From positions 2,542,001-2,606,000 of the forward strand of contig PQWQ01000004.1 in NCBI GenBank assembly GCA_002943765.1: a DNA stretch of 64,000 bases, written 5' to 3'. The position numbers were made by a program, and so were the translations under genes. This stretch comes from Psoroptes ovis (taxonomy: Eukaryota; Arthropoda; Arachnida; Sarcoptiformes; Psoroptidae). Positions 25,133-37,200 of the stretch are shown here, in pieces. The first letter of the stretch is position 1. Every line of letters starts with the position of its first letter. Below the pieces are notes generated by a model that saw nothing but the letters and a program-made list of their open reading frames with translations, was not told the DNA's origin and made no database searches.

Positions 25133-25910
25133 TTAGACAATCGATACTTAAATTCAAAATGAAAATTATTTTATTAGAAAAAAACTTGGAAGTTTTAGAA
25201 AATTTTTATTATAATTGTCGTTCAGAGAATTGCAATATTTTATTATGATTTTTGTTCGGCTCTATTCTTCAGTGAAAATTCTTATAAAATGATTCCAACA
25301 ATCGGACCGATTCATTGCTTTTATACTGATTTGAAAATTTAGGAAATTTTGAGAAAAAATTATGAAATTAGCACAAATTGTTACAAAATTATCAAACGTC
25401 ACAAATTTCAAACATTTTGGACATCATTCGTAACGATAGCTTCCGAGTCACGTAAATCAGATAAGAATCAAGAATAATATGTATGTTTAAAAATAGTTAA
25501 TGTTTTGAACCAAAGAAAAAAAATATGAAATTTTTAATTTCAATTCTTCTAAAAATATTAAATCAAACACGAATTAATTTCAAATTATTTAGAAAAAATG
25601 AAAATGTAAATAACGGAACAAAATCCCGTAACATGGAATTATAAATGAAAAGAAAACTATGAACATCAGTCAAAAACATGTACGAAATCAATCGATTCCA
25701 AAAAATGATTGATCGATTGTTGTTTGATTATAATTATTATCATTATGGACATAGTGTGTTACTATTAATATAAATATAAATACAAAAAATGATTCATATT
25801 TTTCTGTCTTTCTGATATAATCCTTACAAACAATGAAAACATCACGTTGAAATGATTAGATGATCGCATTGAAATTATTTTGAATTCGTATCAATGATGT
25901 AACATGTTTT
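25133..25910. other. Intergenic region between the polyampholyte gene and COQ3
   Basis: It is upstream of the polyampholyte gene and downstream of COQ3, both on the minus strand. It must hold the promoter of the former, but no clear element was identified. Confidence 0.4.
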
Positions 25911-26898
25911 TTATTTTCTTTTTTGTGCCAATAATGCATACGATATTGATTGATCTTGTGTCCAACTCCATTGAAATGTCAGTGGATTGAAAAACATTCC
26001 ATGAATTTTGATAACATCACAATTGACTGTTGTAAATTAATAATGAAAAAGAGTTAAAATTAAAATAGTTAAATCGTCAAAATGACTTACAATCTTGATT
26101 CAAAATTAAACTCAACGATGTTGGTGGTATGCATTTTGCATATTCATGTGTACCACGAGGTACAAAACCAAATACATATTCACTTAATATGATGCCAATA
26201 TATGATAAAATTGTTTGATTAATTGTTGTAATGATCAGAAAACCACCAGGACGAATACAATCAATTGAACCGTGTAAAAAGCTTTTGACATCATTAACAT
26301 GTTCAATCACTTCACTAGCAATGACAGCATCGAATGCATTCTTATTTTCATCCATCGAACTGAATTGTTCAATTGTTGTTTGTTCATAATGTAATCGTAT
26401 GTTTTCATAATCCGAATTTTTAAATGAAATTTTTGCATGATTTTTTGCAGCAAGGATATTTTCATTAACAGGATCAATACCGTAAACATTTGCACCTAAA
26501 CGAGCCAATGCTTCGGATAATATTCCACCACCACAACCAATGTCTAATAATTTGAAATTTTTCAATATAAATGTATCATTTTCATTATAATCACTTGAAA
26601 ATTGTTCATTCAATTGTGATTTCAATGCATCAACAACAAATGGTACACGTAATTGATTAAAATTGCGTAATGGTAAAAATTCATCATCATTCCACCATTT
26701 TGTAGATAATTTTTTGAATTTATTCAATTCATTTATATCAATACTTTTAGGATGTAAATTATGCATCATATATGAATCAATATTTGGACAGTTTAAATTT
26801 GATTTAATCGATATCATACGAACATTTTGATTGAATGATTTTCTCATCATCCACAATGATTTTAAAAATTTATTATTGAAATTAAAAATTGCTGACAT
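25911..26898 (-). CDS. COQ3: Ubiquinone biosynthesis O-methyltransferase, mitochondrial (COQ3)
   Basis: Exons 26898-26091 and 26026-25911, with a 64-bp GT-AG intron, give 307 residues. The start at 26898 gives a basic, acid-free N-terminus suited to mitochondrial import; the in-frame Met at 26988 adds a hydrophobic leader that looks untranslated. The SAM-binding motif LDIGCGGGILSEALARLG sits near residue 118. It is followed by the acidic loop YGIDP, then ASEVIEHV and the post-motif PGGFLIITTIN, all characteristic of COQ3/UbiG. The last exon supplies the conserved C-terminus (MFFNPLTFQWSW, then SYALLAQKRK). COQ3 performs both O-methylations in ubiquinone synthesis, in the matrix-side CoQ complex. 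It is divergently paired with the OST3/MAGT1 gene. Confidence 0.95.
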
Positions 26899-27251
26899 TT
26901 TTACAATAAAATCAATCAAAAAAAATTTTATTTTTGAAAAAATCAAAACAAACAATTTGAGAAACATGTGAATTTGTTTTGTAGCCAATGGTGTGTTTTC
27001 GAAAAGGTTGAAATAGTCATAGCTTTCGGCTGTTTTCGTAGTGGTTTTACAATACGAAATTCATACAATTTTCTCGCATACTTTAAGGTGTATGGAATCG
27101 ACTAATGTGATGAGCTGTCTTTTTTTGTGAAAAGCTTAAAATCGATGTGCTTTTTCTGGTGATTCAAATTTCTTGTTTTTAACGAAAACTTCAAAAATTC
27201 ATTGATTCGATTGATTCAAATAAAAATCGATTCATTCCAAGAGTTAAAAAA
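26899..27251. promoter_or_regulatory. Shared divergent promoter region, COQ3 / OST3-MAGT1
   Basis: 353 bp separate the two start codons, so both housekeeping promoters and 5' UTRs must lie here. It is less AT-homopolymeric than flanking DNA. No specific motif is claimed. Confidence 0.5.
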
Positions 27252-28478
27252 ATGTTTTCCATCAAATTTACAACATTTTATCCATGTTTATTATGGTTAT
27301 TCGTAACGATAATAATCATTGAATGTGTCAAAAAAGATGTAAGTTTTTTCATTTATCATTTTTGGATTTTTTTCTCATATTTTGTTCAAATTTTATTTAG
27401 TATCAATTTCCATCATTAGAAGAACGTGTAGAAAAATTAATGCAATTATCACAAAAACGTCCAATGATTAGATTGAATCCGGATAAATTTCGTACATTTA
27501 TCGGCTCAAAACAGCATGGACAACCGGTTCGCAATTACACGTTTGTTGTAATGATGACAGCATTATCACCTGGACGACAATGTTCAGTATGTCGTTCGGC
27601 AGCTGATGAATTTTCGATTGTTGCAAATAATTGGCGTTATTCACAACAATTTAATCCAAGTTTATTTTTCGGATTTGTTGATTATGATGAAGGTGCTGAT
27701 ATATTTCAGCAATTAAAAATAAATTCAGCTCCAGTTTTCCTATTATTCGGTGAAAGACAAATGAAAACCAATACATTGTTGATTAAACATGCTGATCAAA
27801 TGGATATACAACGTATCGGATTTTCAGCCGAAACTATTGCACGTTGGATTGCTGAAAAAACATCAATCACCATACGTGTTGTACGGCCACCAAATTATAC
27901 AGCTTCATTTTTATTACTTATATTTTTCAGTTTATTTTCAATAATTTTATATGTACGTCGTGATAATTTGGATTTTCTTGGCAACAAAACATCATGGTCA
28001 GTGACTGCATTGGCAATCGTATTTGGTATGACTTCAGGACAAATGTGGAGCCATATACGTGGACCACCATTAATGCATCGTTCGGCCAACGGCATTTCTT
28101 ATATTCACAATGGAAGTGGTGGTCAATTTATTATTGAAACATATATTATATTTGTAATAAGTATGTATTTTACAAATGCATTTTTTAAAAAAAATTTAAA
28201 TCAAATTATTTCATTTTTTTAGATTGTGCTATTGCCGCCGGTTTTATTGCCATCATACATGCTGTGAAAAATGGAAACAAAATTGATCAAAAAAGAAAGA
28301 AAAGTAAGTTTTATGAAGTGAACACAAATTTGAAAATAAAAAATTAATGAATATTATTTTATTTTCTATAGTATTGTTAATTGCCGGTATATCATTGATT
28401 GCAATATTTTTCTCATTCCTTATGTCAATATTTCGTGGTAAAGCACACGGTTATCCATATAGTTTTCTATTTAAATAA
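27252..28478 (+). CDS. Oligosaccharyltransferase subunit OST3/OST6 family (MAGT1/TUSC3-like)
   Basis: Four exons (27252-27338, 27401-28160, 28223-28303, 28372-28478) join in frame to 344 residues. They encode a signal peptide, a lumenal thioredoxin-like domain with the redox motif CSVC (Cys90, Cys93), then four membrane segments. The family hallmark C-terminus (FRGKAHGYPYSFLFK) is intact. The protein belongs to the STT3B-type oligosaccharyltransferase in the ER membrane, where mixed disulfides with substrate help glycosylation of Cys-proximal sites; vertebrate paralogues are also linked to magnesium transport. MAGT1 and TUSC3 cannot be told apart here, and invertebrates usually have one gene. 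AATAAA at 28621-28626 is a suitable poly(A) signal. Confidence 0.95.
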
Positions 28479-29935
28479 TTGAAATTATCATCATTATTAT
28501 TATTATTATTATGATTTTTTATCATTTATCAAAAATTTCTAAAAATCAACTCATCAATTCAATTCGAAATTCTTAAGAAAAAGAGAATTGAAAATAATGA
28601 AATGAATTTTCAATGAAAAAAATAAAAAATATGTGTCCTAAATGACCTAAAATTGTATTGTTTATTTTGTTTTGAAATTTGAATTGAAATTTAAAAATTT
28701 CTCCATATAATTCCAGCAAATATGCATTCTTTTTGCTAACTACTATTGTTGTTGTCGTTGTACATTCATTTGTTTGTTTGTTCGCTTGTTAATACATTCA
28801 TTTGATTGATTGCCTATTTTTCATGTCTTGGTCTTATTAGTCTTTGTTTTTATTTATTCATATTCTTGTTATTGTTTCTTTGTAAACAAAACGGATATTC
28901 AATGAAGATTTAATGAGCTTCGTGAAGAATTTGTTTTGTCATTGTGTTTTCTCAACTTTTTTCCATAGACAATTTGAATTTAAAATTTTTAAATCTTTTG
29001 TCTTTTTGTTTTGTTTTCCATTCAAAGTTCTTCAATGAATGAACGAACGGAAAATAATGAGAAAGAATTTCTATAATTAAATTTAAATCTTGTAAAGTTT
29101 GTTATTATTTAATTCCATTTATTTTTATACACATTCTGCACAAATACAATAAAAAAAACAATAGAAATATTCAAAATCAAAAGAAAAAAAATTATTCTAG
29201 TTTTATTTCAATTCTTAAAACATTCACTTTCTCATAGAATAGAACATTTGAACATAATAATTTGGATTGGTTTTTTCCCATTTATTTTTTTCAAAAAAAT
29301 AAACAACAGATGTTCGCGATAAATAAATGAATAATGTAGGAATAAATTGAAGAGAAATTCTTTTGAATTGATGCCGATTCGACAAGCAATTTAATTGAAA
29401 TTTGCAAAAATGAATGAATGGATGTAGTGAAATTCTAATGAAATTGAAATCAAAATTCAAATTCATGAATTGATATGAGATCAACAAAAAAAAAAAAAAA
29501 AAAAAAAAAAACAACAAGATCCTCATCATCATCATAACCGTAGATGGTTATTGATTGTCTAAGCTTTTTTTTTAATATTCATATGTTGAATATATGATAT
29601 ATAAATAGGGATTTTCATCTTAAAAAAGAAACAAATAGAATAAAAAATAAAAGATTTGTTTTTTTTGCTTAATAAACTGTTTGAATACATTTGAATACAT
29701 CCGAGAATTATATATTCATACTATTTTAATCGTCAAGAACCATTGAATTTTTCAACTTGGATTTATTTTTATTCTTAATTTTCTTTCTACATCATTTGTT
29801 TGATTATTTATATTTTATTTAAATGATTTAGTTGTTTTTTAGACTCTGTTCGACATACATCGATTGATCTCTTTTTTTTTTGTTTGGTTTTCTCGTTTCT
29901 GATTTCTGATTGTTCTTGTTTTTGATTCATCATAG
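28479..29935. other. Intergenic region between OST3/MAGT1 and troponin I
   Basis: Holds the OST3 3' UTR (poly(A) signal 28621-28626), a poly-A tract (29486-29511) and the presumed promoter and 5' non-coding exons of troponin I. No other gene seen. Confidence 0.5.
29486..29511. repeat. Poly-A tract (26 A)
   Basis: Uninterrupted A run. Confidence 0.9.
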
Positions 29936-29953
29936 TGAGCAAAGGCGAAAAAA

Positions 29954-31148
29954 ATGGTGAATTTTTGAATTTATCTTTAAAATCATTATCTCATATTGTG
30001 AATAAATAATTTGAAAATTATTATCTAATCGATAGGATGTTGAAAAACTTGCCGAAAAAGAACGTAAACGTCGTGAAATACGTGAACGTTTAGAGGCACA
30101 AATGAAAAGTTCACAAAAGAAAAAAGGTTTTATGACACCTGAACGTAAAAAACGTTTACGTGTATGTAAATTATCATTATATTTTCAATGAATTCGTTTT
30201 TAATTTTTTCCAAAACCAATCTATAACTGATTCAATTTTCCATCCATTTCACAGCAATTACTTCGACGAAAAGCAGCAGATGAAGTTAAACGACAACAAG
30301 AACAAAAAGAAAGAGAACGACAAAGAGTTATTACTGAACGTACTGGTGAACCAAAACCATTGCCAGATGATGGTTTGTTATATTCAATTTGAAATTTGAT
30401 TTAATTTATTTCATCTCAATTTCTTTCAATAATAGCCGATCAATTGATAGAAATATGTAAAGAATATCATAATAGAATTTACAGACTGAATGAAGACAAA
30501 TGGGATTTAGAATTGGTTACATGCTTGAAAGAATATGAGGTAAATAATCAATTTCGTATCATTATTTTCCTTGTTTAATTTAATGAATAATTTTTTTTTG
30601 AATTCTATTCAATTTTTTATCAAAAAATGGCATAGATTCAAGATCTTCAATCGCGCGTTAATGATATGAGAGGAAAATTGTAAGTAAAATCAATTTAATA
30701 ACATCATTATTTTAAATTACTTTTTTTTCAAATTGCTTCACAGCATAATACCGCCATTGAAAAAAGTATCAAAATATCAAACACAATTGGAAAAAATGCG
30801 ACAATGGACATATAAATTAGCTAAAATGGATATGCGTGGTGCATTGAAATCGGTGAAAAAAGAAATAGAGCTAGATGATAAGGTTATTTATTTTTCTCAA
30901 ATTATTAGGATTTGAAATTATCACATACATTAATTGAAACTTTGAATTTAATTTTGAAAAATTAGCATAAAAAAACTGAAACAAAACCAGCTTGGGCTGC
31001 CGAAAATAAACAAACAATCAAACAACCAATTGAAGATGGCGCGGCTGCCGCTCCTGCTCCGGTTGCTGTTGCTGCTGCTGCTGCTCCTGCAGCTGATGCT
31101 GATGCAGCGGCTAGTGATGAATATGAAGAAGAAGAGGAAGAAGAATAA
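29954..31148 (+). CDS. Troponin I
   Basis: Coding exons 29954-29956, 30036-30161, 30255-30372, 30436-30539, 30636-30679, 30744-30882 and 30966-31148 give 238 residues. Only the ATG is in the first coding exon, which looks like a 21-nt exon (29936-29956) behind a T-rich acceptor. The invariant GFMTPERKKRLRQLL, the ICKEYHNRIYRLNEDKWDLE helix and the inhibitory region (VNDMRGKFIIPPLKKVSKY) match arthropod troponin I. The C-terminus ends in an Ala/Pro-rich stretch and an acidic Glu run. Troponin I holds actomyosin off in the thin filament and is released by Ca-bound troponin C. All internal introns are 63-96 bp, so there is no room here for the mutually exclusive exons known in insect troponin I genes. 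Confidence 0.96.
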
Positions 31149-31322
31149 ATCAATTCAATCAATCACAATCGAATATTCGATCAAATCAATGTTGGAATGG
31201 ATAATGATTAGAAAACAGAATTTATTGAATAGATTAATAAATAAAATTTTAAATAACACATTTATTCTCCAAAATATAAGTATTTGAGATTTGAAATATC
31301 ATTCAAGGCTTAAATTTCTTGT
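31149..31322. promoter_or_regulatory. Shared 3' end region, troponin I (+) and acyltransferase (-)
   Basis: AATAAA occurs on the + strand at 31236-31241 and 31240-31245. The minus strand has AATAAA at 31261-31266. The two transcripts are therefore expected to overlap at their 3' ends. Confidence 0.5.
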
Positions 31323-34206
31323 TTATTTAAATTGAAATATTCGCAAAAGATTTTGTACGGGTTTATCAAATAATAAATAAACAATGAATGATAAAGCAAT
31401 TGTGATGCAAACGTTGGCAATTGTTTGTTGATAAATGAATATATCATCAATTTCGATCATATCTTTTGAACGAAATGTTAACCAAATTGATGGCAAAAAA
31501 TTTATTAAGTAGATTTGCAATGCTAAATTATAGAATGGTCTCAATGAAGGAAAATTGAATAATTTTGACCAAAATTCTGTATGTGAGAAAAACAAATGAT
31601 AATGTCATATTCAGAAATTAGTCAAATTAGATGGAACCCACCTCTTTTGGTGCAACAAATGTAAAATATCCACATAAAACCGGTGCACCATAACAATTTC
31701 CCGACAGTTATATTCAAATAAATATCTAAATTTGGTGTTGAAATCATTAAAAATTGAATAATTTCTCGTGGAATCGAATGTAATTTGATAGTCCAATTAA
31801 ATCCAATGAGTGTCATTGTAATGAATACAAATGTCAATATTATTTCACCGATTAATCCACCAAAATAAATATCTGGTAAATATAATAATAGATAGCCGAC
31901 AAATATGCCGTATACAAATGTTGATATATGAAAAATGAATGGCCATGTAAAATATGCCGTATATAATGAATCATAAATGAGTGAATCCATTTTTAAAAAT
32001 TGAGTTACATATGGTTTCTGTGACCAAATCATGAAACCAATACTGATAGCGAAACCCAACAAAATCCAAAATATCAAATATAAAAATGAATATGATTGCT
32101 TAGTGAAACGAGATAATGGAATGATAATGACTGGAAATATTATTGCTAAATGAAAACACGAATTTGCCCACCAACTTGCCATATTACACTATGATTATCG
32201 ATTTCATTGGGCATCAAAAAATTGAAAAAATTATGATGATAATAATTTAATAAATATAGATAAATAATACATACGAATTGATGATTTTGCAAAAATTCTA
32301 AATCAACATCATAAAAATTATAGCTTAACATACTGGATAATAACTGTTTACGACATGGATAAACATAATATTGATCCATATGATGCCAGAATGGTCCATC
32401 ATCGATCAATGGTAATAAATAATATAAACAAATGACACCGAAAATTGATGGATAAAATCTTAGATAAATATTTATTAAATATTGTATAAAATTGAATTTT
32501 CCTTTATTCCTTTTCAATGATTTTAGCATTGAATATGCCATCAAAAGTCCACTATTAATAATAATAGAAAATTTAGAAAATTATGAGAAATATGATAAAA
32601 ATGATCAACACTCACGTTAATGAAAAGAAAAAATCTGTAGTATGAAAATTTCGAATAAAACCATAACGATTTTCAGTTAATAACTTTGAAGTTAAACCGG
32701 TGAATAATTTTTTCTGCAATACAATTGCAGGCGTCAATATTGAACTAACATAATATGTATGCATTAAAATTGTTTTCATTAACATTACAAAACGAATAAA
32801 ATCAATTGAACCGAAATTATTTGGTTTTTGTTGAAATAATGATTGTATATTGGTTTTCAATGAAAATGCTATTATAATTTTCGAAAACATTGATTGTTGT
32901 CGCTGTTTTTGTTCAATGTTTTTCTCTGATTCTTTTCCATTATCAACAATATTTATCATTTGAATATTATTATTACTAATATGATTAATTTGTTTTGAAT
33001 CGTCGCCATTTTTTGTTGAAAAATATTCATAGATTGATGCGAAAATTGTTAATAGAAATAAAATCACATAAACATATCTAGTAATGTAATGAATAATTTC
33101 GAATAAAAATTTTTAAACAATGAATCTATCAACTTACATGGCCATCCATTGATATGGATCAATTTTCAATGGTTTATCAATTGAATCACAGCGTGTTTCT
33201 GGTCCAATTTCGATGGGTATACGTGTGATTGGATATAAAATTGAATTGATCGATGTTTCGATTTCTTTAGCTGTACATGTTGATGGTATACAAATGCCAA
33301 AATTGAATACAGTACGATTGAAAAAATATAATGCATCAGAAATATCATCTAAAAATTTTTTGGGTATTTTAAATGGTAATAACGGCATTTGCTTATCATT
33401 AACATTATCGTTGATTGTAATTCTACCAAACGGATGTGGTAAAATTGGACGCATCATACAATATTTGCCATAAAATTGTTTTTTCTTTGAATTTGGACTT
33501 TTTATTTGCAAACATTGATTATAATCACCTACACTAGAGAGCGTTCCTTCCAACATTCCATGCGGTATTTTTCCAATTGAATCTAAAACTAAAATTTTAT
33601 TGAATATTTTAATAATTTAAAATGGTCTCTTTTGAATGCTAAAAATATAATAATGAATAGAAATTTACATTTCAATGACCATAATTCATTTTTACCCATA
33701 GATTCTGCGATTGTCATTAAAGATGTCATACAATTTTTCGACACTTTCAATTCTAATAATAAAAATGATAATCGACTTATTATACGTTTTGACAATGGAG
33801 TGAAAAAATTTTGATTTGAATCATTTGATAATTTCACTAAATTTTCTACAATTTCAAATGTTTCACTAATGTTTTTTGTCCAAATTCGTTGATCAAAATT
33901 AAATTCATGATCAGTTTCATAATTTTCTGGAAATAATTTATCGAAAAAATAATCTATTTCACATTTTGTTTCATTTTCATTTTGATAAATTTGAAGTGAT
34001 TTAAAATAGGTATCATTGTAGAATTCAACATCAAATTCGGTTTCATTGAATAATTTAAAAAAATTGTTTTGATTCGATTGATTATTGGGCAAAATCGTCG
34101 TTGTTTCAAGTGAATTTTCAAAACGGATAGCTTCTGTTGTCGAAATTGTTGTTTGACAATTAATCACATCAATTAGAACAACGAAAAATAAAATTTTGTT
34201 TGCCAT
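31323..34206 (-). CDS. NRF-6-like (nose resistant to fluoxetine) membrane acyltransferase 3 family protein
   Basis: Six exons (34206-33669, 33588-33138, 33077-32616, 32551-32275, 32188-31642, 31576-31323) with GT-AG introns join in frame to 842 residues. They encode a signal peptide (to about NCQT), an acidic, glycosylation-site-rich N-terminal region, then the extracellular NRF domain. That domain starts with FLDSIGKIPHGMLEGT and DYNQCLQI and contains CIPSTCTAKE. The multi-spanning acyltransferase 3 part follows (FFSLTGLLMAYSML, then the WWANSCFHLAIIFPVIIIP segment). Nematode NRF-6 and NDG-4 affect uptake of drugs and yolk lipid. Arthropod members are numerous and mostly uncharacterised, so a substrate cannot be given. 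The canonical Asn/Tyr-rich loop before WW is divergent. Convergent with troponin I. Confidence 0.93.
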
Positions 34207-37200
34207 TTTATTTTATTAATATTTCGATCTTGAATAAACAATTTAACATAACAAGTCTTAACATGCTTTACATTTTCTGTGTTAATCGAAGCAAAAAGGA
34301 ATCACAAATTAGCATCAAAAGCCAAATGCAAAATGAAATTTTTTTCCCTGCATTTAAATGTGGTTTTGATTTTTGTGGCCATTTTTCAACTCTTTCTTGT
34401 CTTTGAAACAAAACCAAAACAAGAATGATCTGATAATTTCAAATCGATTTCAATTTATAAGCACACAAGTGAATGAAAATTTCTTGAAAACAAAGCTACT
34501 GTGCATTTATTAGGAATCGATATGGGCATTCGTTTGAACATATATTTTTTTTTTGAATAATTTGAACCGAACAAATAGTTTATTGATATGAATGTAAAGA
34601 GCGGTTTGAATTTTAATTGATCATTTCTTTATATCAATTTGTGATGAGTGATATATATTTTTACCAATAATCATTCACCATAACTAATTGAAGGCTAAAT
34701 TTGATTTGGAAATATAGAAATTTAAATTTTAAATTATATCGAAATCTTGAATCAAATCAATAATTACTAATAATTTTTTTATCACATCTAGAATGCGGTC
34801 ATTTTATTCAATTACAATAGTTAATATTTCAATATTTATTTTCAAATTACCATTTTTAGTGTTACAATCGTCTGGAAAATCTAGGATCTCAGTCGAAATT
34901 ATTTTTTTCAGCGAAATATTTGCAATCAAATTTAGAATAATTCAAGAATGATTGAATAATTATCAATTGATTAAACATTCTAACAATTAATATTTGAAAA
35001 TGAAATTTAATTAACATGAATTTCCAATTCATTTATGTCCTTTTCATGTGTATTTTAATTAAATTCAAAAGAAAATTATTTCTTTTTAGACTGAATTTTA
35101 AAGAATTATCAAAAATAAAAATCAGTCTGAGATCAAATTTTATTGTTTAAATTTTTTAAAGTTAATTTGCCATTGATAATCGAAAAAATACATAAAATAT
35201 CAATTAAAAATTTCCAATTTTATCAATTTCATTATTTCATTTGAAAATTGTCATCAATTTAATGTTTTTCTTTCTTTCAATAATTTTCAAAAACAAACAT
35301 AAATAATAGATTCTATGATTGTACCGAATTGATTCCATTAAATTAATCAATGACGATTATGAACTAAATAAAAAATAAATAATGAATAAATAAAAATTTT
35401 ATTTATATCGCGTGAGTTCGTGTATCCAATAACAACAACAATAATGACAACAATCAACAACAACAACAACAACATGTGCCCACATTTATTTAAATATTAA
35501 AAAAAATTAATAAATAAACATTGAATGACCGAGTAAAATTATGTGGAATTAAGCCACACAATTAAACACACATTTATAAATGACGCATTTAATTATCTGA
35601 TGAAAAAAAAATCAAATCGAAACGTAATAATAACAAAACAAATTTAATTAATCAACAATTGAATGGTTTGATTAATATTGATTAAGTACACCCAAACAAT
35701 GACGATATCGAAAAATTTTGAAATTTTATTTTATTTCATGGTATTCATTTAATTGAATTTATTATTGTATTTGTTGATCAAGCATATCTATCACATGTGT
35801 TGACCGTCGATAATTTTTAATCAATTTTCAAAACAATTTTTTCAATTTGGTCAATTTGATCGATTCAATTTTAAACATTATTCATATGAATCGATTATGA
35901 TTATTGATTTTATTATTGATGTTTGTTTGATTGTTTTGAAATTAATTTTAAATAAACAAACAAACATACAAACGCATAGAAAATTCTAAGAAATTATTTG
36001 CTTATGATAATTATCAATTCAATTTATTTTTGTCCATTTTTCATTGAAGTTGTTTATCCAAAAAAAAAAAAAAAAAAAAATATTGAAAATTAAAAATTGT
36101 AAATAAATTTGATCGTATATCTGTTTGTTTGTTTTTGTTTATTTAATTTATCAATGAACAAATGAATAAATGGATGAATGAATGAATGAATGATTTTGAA
36201 AATTGATATAATATCAATATTTTTTTCATTCCATATTTTCTAATATTAAAAAAATCCAAAAAAAAAAAAAAAATAAAAAATATCATTCAAGTATCAAAGT
36301 CTAATCATATTTGACGATTTGATGATATTTCTGATGAACATTTAACATCATACTCTCGCTCGTAAATTTGCCTCAATTTCGATTTTCATTCATCGATTTA
36401 TTTCATTGATTCTGATTTCATTGATTAATCGATTTCGCACTTTTCTTGACTCAAAAAATAATTAAAATTGAGCGTATTCCGATCATTTTGGTTGATTGAA
36501 TCTGGTTCTTTGATTAAATTCATTCCATTTTCGGTTATTTATGCTTTTATAAAATATATCTAGCCAATTTCCGATCAAATGAACATGATCAATCATTCAT
36601 TGTAAAGCTAAATAATCGATTATCATCAACAAATATTTATTGAAACTAAACAAGAAGCTTATTGATTTGATATTCATTCATTCATTAGTTTATTTATTTG
36701 TTTTTCTCAATGAAAAATATAAAAATAGTAAAACAAATAATTACTTTGATATTTTTTGCATGTATTTGTTTTTGAAATATATCAAAACTTGGAAAAAAAT
36801 TGTGATTTATGTAATTTAGTCATAAAAAAGAGTGTAAAGAGTTCATAGAATCGAACAAATCGAAAAAAAAATCAAAAATATTCAAATCAATCAAATGAAA
36901 TAAACAAATTTGATCAATTAAAATTTGTATATCTATTATTATTAGTTCATTCAATTTGATGAAGTACATATATTTTCAAAAACACTGAGTCTGATAATGA
37001 TAATGATGAGTGAACGACATGAAAAATCTGTGTCTTTCGTTGCTCAATCAAAAATAAAAATATCTAAATCAATGAACGATTTGAATGAATGAATGAATGA
37101 ATGAAATAAAAGATATTGAAAAAAAGAATAAACTTGGAAAATACTGAAAATTTTTCCTATAGCCTTGTTATTGGTGTGTTTTTTGTATTAAGAAGTGTCA

